Origin: Deltaproteobacteria bacterium
GTDB lineage: Bacteria > Desulfobacterota > GWC2-55-46 > JAUVFY01
Length of the DNA stretch: 8,533 nucleotides
NCBI GenBank assembly: GCA_030594025.1
Contig: JAUVFY010000050.1
Coordinates: 1 to 8,533 of the forward strand
Direction: 5' to 3'
The notes below the pieces were generated by a model. It saw only the letters and a list, made by a program, of their open reading frames with translations, did not search any database and had not been told where the DNA came from. Both the position numbers and the translations under genes were made by a program. Position 1 is the stretch's first letter. Every line of letters begins with the position of its first letter. Positions 1 to 6,518 of this stretch are shown here, one piece after another.

Positions 1-1317
1 GAAGAGAGTGTGGATAGGATCCGAAACATCGCGAGGTTCTTTGAAATCACAACCCACATCGAGAACACCCTTTCCATAAGGAAGGTCTACGTCCTCGTCG
101 AGCACCTCACACTTCTCATGGAGGCAGGTGACGACCCGGCGACCGTAGAGACAGACCCGGACGCGGACTGTGTCCAGGTACTTACCGTGCACAAGGCAAA
201 GGGTCTCGAGTTCCCGGTCGTGTTCATGGTGGGGCTGGTCGGAGAGAGGTTTCCCAGGCGGGAGAGAAAAGAGACCATCTCGGTAGCGGACGAGCTCGTA
301 AAGGAGGTGCTCCCTTCCGGGGATTTTCACTTGCAGGAAGAAAGAAGGCTCTTCTACGTAGGTATGACGAGGGCCGCCGACGAGCTTTTCCTGACGAGTG
401 CGGCGGACTACGGAGGGGTGAGGGCCAAGAAGGTGAGCCCTTTTGTACTTGAGGCCCTGGACACCCCGAAGGCTGCCCCTCCCATAAAGTCCACCCCGAC
501 GGAGACCATCGAGAGGTTCGCCCCGCCCCCCGGGCCGCACTTGAAAGACGAGCCTCTACCCGAGGACGCGGTCCTCCACCTGAGCTACTACCAGATAGAC
601 GATTACCTTACCTGCCCGCACAAGTACATGTTCGTGCACGTTCTTAAGGTCCCGCTCCTTCCCCATCACACCATAATGTACGGAAAGGCCATGCACGAGG
701 CGATAAAGATTTATTTCAGAAGGAAGATGGAAAATCTCCCCTTCACAGAAAGCGAGCTCATCGACATCTTCAAGGCCTCGTGGAGGAGCGAGGGGTTTGT
801 ATCCAGGGAGCACGAACAGGCACGGTGGAAAGCGGGACGAGAGGCGCTAAGGGGTTTCCTCGAGCGTGAGAGTGAAGGGGGCATAACCCCTTCGGTGGTG
901 GAAAGGGACTTTCACGTCGAGCTCGGCAAAAACATACTCGTGGGCAGGTGGGACCTCATAGAGGAAAGAGAGGACGGCCCTTATATTATAGATTTTAAGA
1001 CCTCGGACGTGAGGGAAAAGAAGAAGGCCGACAGGAGAACCAGGGAGTCCGTACAGCTAAGGCTCTACTCGCTTGCCTTCATGGAGTGTTTAAAGAGGTT
1101 GCCTGCGGGCGTGGAGCTCCATTTTGTCGAGTCCGGCATCGTGGGCTCGGCCGCCTTTAAAAAGAAGGACATGGAAAAGACCGTCGCCCTCGTAGAGCAG
1201 GTCTCGAGCGGCATAAGAAAGAGGGACTTTGAACCGAGACCGGGCTACAACGACTGCAACTGGTGCGCATTCAACAACATATGTCCGGAGAGGGCCATAA
1301 GGGCCGCCCGTTCTTGA
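1..1317 (+). CDS. UvrD/PcrA-type helicase fused to PD-(D/E)XK nuclease, 3' end (5' end outside window)
   Basis: The reading frame is open from base 1, so the GTG at base 10 is an internal valine codon and the gene begins upstream. Numbering from base 10, residues 57-75 (VLTVHKAKGLEFPVVF) match SF1 helicase motif V and residues 110-128 (QEERRLFYVGMTRAADELFL) match motif VI. A proline-rich linker (about 152-185) leads to a RecB/Cas4-like nuclease: CPHKY at 202, GKAMHEA with His229, GRWD with Asp315, IIDFKT with Asp328 and Lys330, and QLRLYSLAF at 349. Cys202 plus Cys416, Cys419 and Cys425 have the spacing of the AddB/AdnB/Cas4 4Fe-4S cluster. Proteins of this plan unwind and resect double-strand DNA ends for recombination, usually with a second subunit, which would have to lie upstream. 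Motifs I-IV are not visible here. The gene converges on queF and has no obvious terminator. Family is confident; AddA, AdnA or AdnB assignment is open. Confidence 0.9.
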   Translation, partial: EESVDRIRNIARFFEITTHIENTLSIRKVYVLVEHLTLLMEAGDDPATVETDPDADCVQVLTVHKAKGLEFPVVFMVGLVGERFPRRERKETISVADELVKEVLPSGDFHLQEERRLFYVGMTRAADELFLTSAADYGGVRAKKVSPFVLEALDTPKAAPPIKSTPTETIERFAPPPGPHLKDEPLPEDAVLHLSYYQIDDYLTCPHKYMFVHVLKVPLLPHHTIMYGKAMHEAIKIYFRRKMENLPFTESELIDIFKASWRSEGFVSREHEQARWKAGREALRGFLERESEGGITPSVVERDFHVELGKNILVGRWDLIEEREDGPYIIDFKTSDVREKKKADRRTRESVQLRLYSLAFMECLKRLPAGVELHFVESGIVGSAAFKKKDMEKTVALVEQVSSGIRKRDFEPRPGYNDCNWCAFNNICPERAIRAARS

Positions 1318-1410
1318 AGGTTTAAGCCGAAGGTCTTTGGAAATGCCTTTGATTGTGGTTCCAAGGGCTACGAGCGACGGATTTTACAGATTACCGTTCG
1401 GAAGCACATT

Positions 1411-1782
1411 TTAAAGGCTCACCCTGACGACCGTCTTGACGTTACCCCTGGCGTTAAAATCACCCACAACTTCCATCTTCTTAGGCTTCAGTAGTTTTTT
1501 AAGGTCGTTGAATATCTTGTTGGTCGCCGCCTCGTGGGAGATGGGCTTGTCCCTGAACGAGTTCAGATAGAGTTTTAGCGACCTGAGCTCCACTATCTTT
1601 TTGTTCGGCGTGTAGACGAGCCTTATGGTAGCGAAGTCCGGGTAGCCCGAGCGTGGACAGACGCATGTGAACTCTGGGTAGCTTATCTCAACCGTATAGT
1701 CCCTTCCTGGCGTGGGGTTCGGCCAGGCCTCAAGCTTCGCCTCCCGTATCGCTTTTTCTCCATACTTTTCTGTCTTGCCCAT
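1411..1782 (-). CDS. queF: NADPH-dependent 7-cyano-7-deazaguanine (preQ0) reductase QueF, short form
   Basis: This 123-aa protein should reduce the nitrile of preQ0 to the amine of preQ1, in queuosine tRNA modification in the cytoplasm. It belongs to the single-domain tunnelling-fold class. The segment FTCVCPRSGYPDFATI (38-53) carries the catalytic cysteine Cys42 and the acid Asp49. ELRSLKLYLNSFRDKPISHE (65-84) is the QueF signature and ends in His83-Glu84. The spacing of these four residues equals that of Cys55, Asp62, His96 and Glu97 of the Bacillus subtilis enzyme. It is shorter than the 165-aa Bacillus protein, with trimmed ends. The ATG at 1782 is the only suitable start because no other methionine precedes the catalytic region. 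It has no Shine-Dalgarno, and a promoter lies immediately upstream, suggesting leaderless translation. No other queuosine genes are present, so the gene appears to stand alone. Confidence 0.95.
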   Translation of the reverse strand: MGKTEKYGEKAIREAKLEAWPNPTPGRDYTVEISYPEFTCVCPRSGYPDFATIRLVYTPNKKIVELRSLKLYLNSFRDKPISHEAATNKIFNDLKKLLKPKKMEVVGDFNARGNVKTVVRVSL

Positions 1783-1791
1783 AATTTTAGA

Positions 1792-1820
1792 ATTCTAACA
1801 GTTTAGGGCCCTTGTGTAAA
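1792..1820 (-). promoter_or_regulatory. sigma70-type promoter of queF
   Basis: Read on the minus strand, a -35 box TTTACA (1815-1820, 5 of 6 to TTGACA) and a -10 box TAGAAT (1792-1797, 5 of 6 to TATAAT) are separated by 17 bp. The -10 box ends 9 bases before the queF ATG. A start site 6-7 bases downstream of it would leave a leader of about 2-3 bases. This agrees with the absence of a ribosome binding site. Both boxes are seen directly; promoter activity is inferred. Confidence 0.7.
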
Positions 1821-1821
1821 G

Positions 1822-1840
1822 TTCCCCCACTTGGGGGGAA
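1822..1840. promoter_or_regulatory. GC-rich inverted repeat next to the queF -35 box, possible operator
   Basis: A perfect 7-bp inverted repeat, TTCCCCC and GGGGGAA, surrounds the 5-base spacer ACTTG. It lies one base upstream of the queF -35 box, with its centre about 46 bp upstream of the predicted start site. That position suits a transcription factor that contacts RNA polymerase. It could instead be an RNA hairpin downstream of the neighbouring hydrolase gene, but neither strand has the following T-run of an intrinsic terminator. Confidence 0.4.
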
Positions 1841-1906
1841 AGGGGCGGTTGTGGGTAAAACGGTCGACCCGGCAAGGTGGATAAAGCAAAGCGAAAAGGT
1901 AATGGT

Positions 1907-1950
1907 GTTTTAAACGGGGCGAGCAATTTGCTGCTCCGGGGGTTTTAAAC
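1907..1950. repeat. pair of 9-bp direct repeats in the hydrolase-queF gap
   Basis: GTTTTAAAC occurs at 1907-1915 and again at 1942-1950. The 26 bases between them include a short inverted repeat, GAGCA (1921-1925) and TGCTC (1932-1936). The repeat is AT-rich and nearly palindromic in an otherwise GC-rich gap between the hydrolase stop and the queF promoter. The function is unknown and it could be chance. Confidence 0.3.
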
Positions 1951-1979
1951 TACCAATCTTATTAAGGCGGGGTCTTGAG

Positions 1980-2819
1980 TTAAATGTTTATCTCAGAGCC
2001 TTCGGCCACGGCAAAGCACTCCGTCGTTAAGCCCAGCTCCTTTATAATCTTTTTACAGTCGGCCTCGATGGCGTCCACCCCCGAGTCGTCTCTATCCGGG
2101 TCGTGGTGAAAAAGCCCGAGTTTCTTAACTCCGGCGTCCACCGCGAATTTTACCGTGTCCAGGTACATGGAGTGGCCCCAGCCCTCGGTCTGCTTGTACT
2201 CGTCCGGCCTGTACTGGGTGTCGTGATAGAGAAGGTCTGCCCCTTCCGCGAACTTGACATAGTCCCCGTAAGAAAGACCCCCTGGGTGGTGGTGTTTGAG
2301 TTCGTTGTCAGTGAGGAAGACGAAACTCTTGCCGCTTTGGTCGAACCTGTAGCCGACGCCGTCATTCGGGTGGTTTAAATGGATGGTGGAGATGTTCAGG
2401 GAGCCGATACGGAAGTTTTTGTTTTCGATACCGATAAAGTTTATACTCGCGTGTATGTCGTCGAGTTCGACCGGGAAGTAGGGGGGGCTCATGGCCTTCG
2501 ATATTATGCTCTTTACGGCCTTCTGTGTGGGTTGGGGGCCCCATACGTTCAGGTTGTAGTTCTTTTTATATATGGGTTTAAAGAAGGGAAAGCCCAGGAG
2601 GTGGTCCCAGTGGGGGTGGGTAAAGACTATGTTTATTTCACGGCGCTCTTCGTTTATAAGCCTGTTGCCCAGGTTCCTTATACCAGTGCCGGCATCGATT
2701 ATTACCATATCGTCTTCACCGGCGACTATCTCCAGGCAGGTAGTGTTCCCGCCGTACTTGGTGAATTCCCTGCCCGAGACCGCTATGGAACCCCTCGAAC
2801 CCCAGCAACGTATAAGCAT
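1980..2819 (-). CDS. MBL-fold metal-dependent hydrolase (COG1235/PhnP-like)
   Basis: This 279-aa metallo-beta-lactamase-fold protein is probably a cytoplasmic dinuclear metal hydrolase; no signal peptide is seen. It opens with LIRCWGSRGSIAVSG and a GGNTTCLEI strand, typical of the PhnP/RNase Z-related branch. The metal motif HPHWDH is at 68-73. Further likely ligands are His150 (LNHPND), Asp171 (FLTDNE), and His238 or His239 (LFHHDPD); His199-Asp200 (LYHDTQY) and His216 (GWGHSM) are also conserved-looking. Relatives cleave phosphodiesters or cyclic nucleotides, but nothing here fixes the substrate. Related domains are sometimes joined to response regulators; this one is free-standing. The ATG at 2819 has AAAGGA five bases upstream. 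The gene follows larC after 79 bp but has its own promoter, so membership of the lar unit is doubtful. Confidence 0.88.
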   Translation of the reverse strand: MLIRCWGSRGSIAVSGREFTKYGGNTTCLEIVAGEDDMVIIDAGTGIRNLGNRLINEERREINIVFTHPHWDHLLGFPFFKPIYKKNYNLNVWGPQPTQKAVKSIISKAMSPPYFPVELDDIHASINFIGIENKNFRIGSLNISTIHLNHPNDGVGYRFDQSGKSFVFLTDNELKHHHPGGLSYGDYVKFAEGADLLYHDTQYRPDEYKQTEGWGHSMYLDTVKFAVDAGVKKLGLFHHDPDRDDSGVDAIEADCKKIIKELGLTTECFAVAEGSEINI

Positions 2820-2824
2820 CTCTG

Positions 2825-2830
2825 TCCTTT
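2825..2830 (-). promoter_or_regulatory. ribosome binding site of the MBL hydrolase
   Basis: AAAGGA on the minus strand lies 5 bases before the ATG at 2819. It supports this start and contrasts with the poor sites in front of queF, larC and larB. Confidence 0.7.
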
Positions 2831-2850
2831 CTTTTCAAGGCATTTTAGCT

Positions 2851-2878
2851 ATTATAACAGATGGGTCTTTTTAGTCAA
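2851..2878 (-). promoter_or_regulatory. near-consensus sigma70-type promoter of the MBL hydrolase
   Basis: On the minus strand, TTGACT (2873-2878, 5 of 6) and a perfect TATAAT (2851-2856) are separated by 16 bp. The -10 box ends 31 bases before the hydrolase ATG, giving a leader of about 25 bases that contains the AAAGGA ribosome binding site. It lies wholly in the gap after the larC stop, which implies transcription independent of larBC. Confidence 0.8.
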
Positions 2879-2898
2879 ATAGGGGGTAACTCGTGGGC

Positions 2899-4059
2899 TT
2901 ACCACTTTTCGGCCGCCTGCCTTGCGGCCTCAATGACCGTTTTAAGGGGCACTTTTCGTTTTTCGGCGAGGGCCTTGCAGTCTTCGTACTCGGGCTGAAG
3001 GTTCACGGGCTTCCCGTCCTTTAAAGAGACCTTTACACGCACGGTGCCCCAGCGGGTCTTTACCTTCACGAGCTTCCTTTCAAGGCACCGCCTTTCTACA
3101 GGGTGGCTTCTTACGCCTATCGTGGTTGATTCGGAAAAGACGATATCGAGGAGTTCCCCCCTTTTTTTTTGCTCCGTAAGGATCGTTAATAAAACACCTG
3201 GTCGGGATTTTTTCATCTGTACGGGCGTGAAAAATACCTCCAGCGCCCCGGCTTTAAGGAGTCTTTCCATGAGGTGGCCCGCTATCTGGGGGCTCATGTC
3301 GTCGATGTTCGTTTCCATCTGGACGAGATTTTCACCTTTTACATCCTCTTCGCCCATAATGATGCGCACCAGGTTGGGCGCTTCTTTAAAATTTTTTCCC
3401 CCGATGCCGTAGCCCGTGGCCTCGACCGTCATGGGTGGGATGCCCCCGAAACCTTCGACCAGGGTTTTTATTATCGCGGCCCCTGTGGGTGTGGTTAGCT
3501 CTGAGTTTATGGGGGAGGGTACAACGGGCAGGCCACGAGCGAGCTCGAGTGTTGCCGGGGCGGGAACGGGCAGGCGGCCGTGTTCGGTTTTGACCCAGCC
3601 AGAGCCCAGCGGGATGGCCGATGAGCGGACCCTGACACTACCGAGGCTCGTAACGGCAACCGCGGTGCCCACTACGTCGACTATTGAATCCACGGCCCCC
3701 ACCTCGTGGAAGTGTACCTTCTTTAGCGCTACGGCGTGGACCTTGCTTTCGGCCTTTGCGAGGTTTTTAAATATCTCAAGGCTCAACCGTTTTACCTCCG
3801 CGGAGAGCCCGCTCTTCTCGATGAGCCTTTTTATGTCCTCGTAGGTCCTCTGGCGGGTGGCTCTGGAGGTCTTTACCCGGAACCTTGTACCCGCAATCCC
3901 TTGGCGCCTCTGCCTTGTTGCGGTAATGGTATAGCCCTTTACGGGGAGCTTTCTAAGCTCTTTTTTAATTCTTTCGATATCAACCCCGAGGTCCACGAAG
4001 GCCCCGAGGCACATATCCCCGCTTATACCGGTTGGACAGTCGAAGTAGATGGTCTTCAT
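2899..4059 (-). CDS. larC: nickel-pincer cofactor biosynthesis protein LarC (CTP-dependent nickel insertase)
   Basis: LarC (former DUF111) inserts nickel, in a CTP-dependent cyclometallation, into the dithiolated pyridinium nucleotide to give the nickel-pincer cofactor of LarA-type racemases and epimerases. At 386 aa the protein is full length in one frame. Recognisable segments are IYFDCPTGISGDMCLGA (4-20), HFHEVGAVDSIVDVVG (116-131), ETNIDDMSPQ (249-258), which opens the C-terminal part corresponding to LarC2, KKSRPG (283-288), STTIGVRSHPVERR (311-324) and PEYEDCKALA (356-365). It starts 12 bases after the larB stop with no clear Shine-Dalgarno, which suggests translational coupling. In Lactobacillus plantarum the gene is split as larC1/larC2 and joined by programmed frameshifting. 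Here the frame is intact but carries a long A/G homopolymer run at codons 297-301 (see findings). Confidence 0.95.
   Translation of the reverse strand: MKTIYFDCPTGISGDMCLGAFVDLGVDIERIKKELRKLPVKGYTITATRQRRQGIAGTRFRVKTSRATRQRTYEDIKRLIEKSGLSAEVKRLSLEIFKNLAKAESKVHAVALKKVHFHEVGAVDSIVDVVGTAVAVTSLGSVRVRSSAIPLGSGWVKTEHGRLPVPAPATLELARGLPVVPSPINSELTTPTGAAIIKTLVEGFGGIPPMTVEATGYGIGGKNFKEAPNLVRIIMGEEDVKGENLVQMETNIDDMSPQIAGHLMERLLKAGALEVFFTPVQMKKSRPGVLLTILTEQKKRGELLDIVFSESTTIGVRSHPVERRCLERKLVKVKTRWGTVRVKVSLKDGKPVNLQPEYEDCKALAEKRKVPLKTVIEAARQAAEKW
3156..3170 (-). other. A9-G6 homopolymer run, in-frame -1 slippery heptamer inside larC
   Basis: On the coding strand nine A residues (3162-3170) are followed directly by six G residues (3156-3161), read as CAA AAA AAA AGG GGG (Q297 to G301). 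The frame places a textbook A-AAA-AAA slippery heptamer at codons 297-299. A -1 slip after the second AAA would add 27 codons (beginning KGGTP) and then end at TGA; a +1 slip meets TAG after about 14 codons. The run is seen directly; slippage is inferred. The site is also prone to indel errors. Confidence 0.5.
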
Positions 4060-4071
4060 AAGCTATAAAAA

Positions 4072-4821
4072 CTATTCCCTGTTTATAAGGCTCGCCACGT
4101 AGGCTGCGCCGAAGCCGTTGTCTATGTTGACTACAGAAATGCCCGAGGCGCAGGAGTTAAGCATTGCCATGAGTGTTGTAAGCCCACCGAGGTTGGCCCC
4201 GTAGCCCACGCTCGTCGGCACAGCTATGACCGGACGGGCAACGAGCCCCGAGACAACGCTCGGAAGCGCCCCCTCCATCCCGGCGGCCACTATGAGAACA
4301 TTCGCCGAAAAGATGTCCCCCTTCCGGTGGAAGAGTCTATGTATGCCGGCAACCCCCACGTCGTAGAGCCTCTTTACGTCGTTTCCCATGGATTCCGCGG
4401 TTACAGAGGCTTCTTCGGCGACCGGTATGTCAGAGGTGCCCGCGCATATTACGAGTACCGTACCCTTGCCGGTCTTTTTAATTCGGTGGGACTTTATGAA
4501 AACGGTCCTCGCCACCGTGTTATGTGTGGCCTTCGGAAAGGCCCTCTTTATCGCCCTGGCCTTCACACAGTCTACCCTTGTTATAAGGATGTTCTCTTTG
4601 CGTGCCTTCATCCTTTTTGCGATTTCCTTTATCTGGGCCGCCGACTTTCCCTCGCCGTATATAACTTCGGGATAACCCTGCCTCAAAGAGCGGTGCGTGT
4701 CCAGGGTCGCAAACTCGAGCTCCTCGAAGGGAAGCGTTTTAAGCCTCTCCATGGCCTCGGAGACTTTCATCTCACCTTTTCTTATATCCTCGAGGAGTCT
4801 TTTGAGCGTCTTTACGTTCAT
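4072..4821 (-). CDS. larB: nickel-pincer cofactor biosynthesis protein LarB (NaAD carboxylase/hydrolase)
   Basis: LarB performs the first step of nickel-pincer nucleotide synthesis. It carboxylates nicotinic acid adenine dinucleotide at pyridinium C5 and hydrolyses it to the mononucleotide P2CMN. The 249-aa length is normal for the family. An N-terminal helical part (1-60, with DTHRSLRQGYPEVIYGEGK at 41-59) precedes a PurE/AIR-carboxylase-like domain containing CAGTSDIPVAEEA (126-138), GVAGIHRL (156-163), GMEGALPSVV (181-190) and NIDNGFGAAY (232-241). Cys224, in NSCASGISVVNID, is at the position of the cysteine that forms a substrate adduct in the Lactobacillus plantarum enzyme (Cys221 there). 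The start lies 30 bases after the cheA stop and has no convincing ribosome binding site. No separate promoter was recognised, so expression from the chemosensory operon is possible. Confidence 0.95.
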   Translation of the reverse strand: MNVKTLKRLLEDIRKGEMKVSEAMERLKTLPFEELEFATLDTHRSLRQGYPEVIYGEGKSAAQIKEIAKRMKARKENILITRVDCVKARAIKRAFPKATHNTVARTVFIKSHRIKKTGKGTVLVICAGTSDIPVAEEASVTAESMGNDVKRLYDVGVAGIHRLFHRKGDIFSANVLIVAAGMEGALPSVVSGLVARPVIAVPTSVGYGANLGGLTTLMAMLNSCASGISVVNIDNGFGAAYVASLINRE

Positions 4822-4851
4822 GCGTGTGTGCCCGGTTATTTTTATCTACTC

Positions 4852-6492
4852 TCAGTAACGGCCCTTTGTTTTCTCTGCCACCTGGGAGAGATCTACGAGG
4901 AAGACCGGTCTTCCGTCGCCCAGTATGCTTATACCGGTCACTCCCCAGAGCTTTGTGAGCGGGGGCATAAGGGGTCTTATATAAGCGTCGAGCTCGTCCG
5001 ACACATCGTCAACACCGAGGCCAAAAAGTGCCTCCTCTTTGCCGCTCTGACCGTTTGTTTCGTGCACTACCACGACGACTGAATTTTCCCGTTCACCGGA
5101 TGCGCACTCAAGGCCCAGAGCATTTGCGAGGGTAATGAGCGGTATCTGCCTTTCCTGATACATTATTGTCTTCCCGCTCACAGCTTCCTTTTTAACCTCC
5201 AGGACCTTTTCGACCCTGGCGACGGGGATAAAGAAGAATTCCCCGGCTACCGAGACAAGGAGCACCTTCAATATTGATGCGGTCCTGGGAAGCTCCATTA
5301 CGATCCTGGTCCCCGTGCCCGGGGTGGACTCTATAGCGAGGGATCCACCGAGGCCCTCGACAACGTCCTTTACCACGTCCATACCCACCCCCCTGCCGGA
5401 GACGTCCGTTATAGACCCGGCAAGGCTCAGACCCGGCAGGCAGATAAGCATCAAGGCCTCCCCGTCGCTCATTGCTCGGACGCTTTCTTCAGGCATCCCT
5501 ATGGATAGGGCCTTGTGCCGGAGTCTTTCGCAATCTATCCCCCTTCCGTCGTCTTCTACCTCGATTACAACCCGTTCTTTCCTGCCGACGGCCTTAACCG
5601 CTATGGTGCCGAGCTCTGGTTTGCCGGCCTTTTTTCTTTCCTCAGGGTCTTCTATCCCGTGGTCCACGGCATTTCTTATTATGTGGACCAGCGGGTCTCC
5701 CATCTTTTCGAGTATTGACCTGTCAAGGCTTATTTCACTACCCTCGATTTTTAGTTCGATTTGCTTACCGTTTTTTCTGGAGATGTCCCTTACTATCCGA
5801 GGCAGGTTCTGTGTGAGGTCCTGGAAGGGGAGCATCCTGGAAGTGAGTATGTTCGTACGAAGGGCCTCGATGGTCTTTCCCAGCGAGTATACCTCCTCTT
5901 TTAACTCTATCGCGCGTGATTGAGCAGCCAGGGCCTTGAGGCCCGAAAGTACCGTTAAAAGCTCTCCGGTGAGATTCAGCAACTCGTCAAAGACCTTGCC
6001 CTCAACCTTCATGATGCTTGAAAGCTTAAGGCCCGCTCCCGATGGGGGCTGGGGTTTAAGGGGTTTTTCTGGGGACTCGTACCCGGCCCTTTGTGCCGCA
6101 CCTTTTTCGAGCCCACCGGTACTCTGGTTCAACCTTTTTATCAAAGGCTCTATGTCAATATCAATTGCCCGGTCCTCTTCGATCCTCTGCGCCATCTCCT
6201 TCAGCACGTCGAGACATTCCAGAAGCACGGAGATCATCTCCTGCGAGGCCACGGTGCTTTTCGTCTGCCTTATACCGTCGAGGAGGTCCTCCTGGGCATG
6301 TGTAAGCCTCTTCATGGTCTTATAGCCCATGGCGGCACACAGCCCCTTTACGGAATGGTAATGCCGGAAGAGCTTGTCAACTATAGCTTCCTCCCCGGGG
6401 GTCTTCTCAAGCGTAAGAAGCCCTTTTTCTATGCCGGAGAGGTGTTCATAGGTCTCCTGAAGGAAAAGTGATTTGTATTTGGAAGAGTCCAT
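4852..6492 (-). CDS. cheA: chemotaxis histidine kinase CheA, P2-less form
   Basis: CheA passes receptor signals to CheY by autophosphorylating a histidine and donating the phosphate. Domains in order: P1/Hpt (about 1-120) with the phosphoacceptor His46 in HYHSVKGLCAAMGY; a low-complexity linker rich in Pro, Gly and Lys (about 121-157); the P3 dimerisation helices (about 158-217); the P4 ATPase (about 218-402) with N box HIIRNAVDHGIED (Asn274), G1 box DDGRGID (314-320) and G2 box SGRGVGMDVV (366-375); and the CheW-like P5 domain (about 403-545). At 546 aa it is shorter than the 654-aa E. coli protein, because P1 is followed by only a short linker and the CheY/CheB-docking P2 domain is missing. 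The ATG at 6492 lies 26 bases after cheY with only a weak GAAG in front. All catalytic motifs look intact. Confidence 0.95.
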   Translation of the reverse strand: MDSSKYKSLFLQETYEHLSGIEKGLLTLEKTPGEEAIVDKLFRHYHSVKGLCAAMGYKTMKRLTHAQEDLLDGIRQTKSTVASQEMISVLLECLDVLKEMAQRIEEDRAIDIDIEPLIKRLNQSTGGLEKGAAQRAGYESPEKPLKPQPPSGAGLKLSSIMKVEGKVFDELLNLTGELLTVLSGLKALAAQSRAIELKEEVYSLGKTIEALRTNILTSRMLPFQDLTQNLPRIVRDISRKNGKQIELKIEGSEISLDRSILEKMGDPLVHIIRNAVDHGIEDPEERKKAGKPELGTIAVKAVGRKERVVIEVEDDGRGIDCERLRHKALSIGMPEESVRAMSDGEALMLICLPGLSLAGSITDVSGRGVGMDVVKDVVEGLGGSLAIESTPGTGTRIVMELPRTASILKVLLVSVAGEFFFIPVARVEKVLEVKKEAVSGKTIMYQERQIPLITLANALGLECASGERENSVVVVVHETNGQSGKEEALFGLGVDDVSDELDAYIRPLMPPLTKLWGVTGISILGDGRPVFLVDLSQVAEKTKGRY

Positions 6493-6518
6493 AGAAAATG
6501 CTTCGGGGGCAAGTATTT

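Noticed and set aside
1318..1410. Bidirectional terminator between the helicase-nuclease gene and queF
   Set aside because: Only weak pairings such as TTGGAA/TTCCAA with an 18-base loop are visible, and no T-run follows on either strand.
1921..1936. Small hairpin GAGCA/TGCTC as terminator of the hydrolase gene
   Set aside because: The stem is only five base pairs and does not lead into a run of T residues on the minus strand.
1783..1980. preQ1 riboswitch before queF
   Set aside because: The only good promoter leaves almost no leader, and no convincing aptamer pattern was recognised in the gap.
2379..2882. Open frame of 167 codons on the + strand
   Set aside because: It is antisense to the hydrolase gene, which has clear metal-binding motifs, a promoter and a ribosome binding site.
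4822..4851. Possible larB promoter (AT-rich GTAGATAAAAAT upstream of larB)
   Set aside because: No -35 box at suitable spacing was found, so it is not called.
4327..5082. Long open frame of 251 codons on the + strand
   Set aside because: It lies antisense across larB and the end of cheA, has no recognisable domain, and reflects GC-rich codon use on the opposite strand.
5315..5923. Open frame of 202 codons on the + strand
   Set aside because: It is antisense to the CheA ATPase domain, serine/proline-rich in composition, and shows no family motif.
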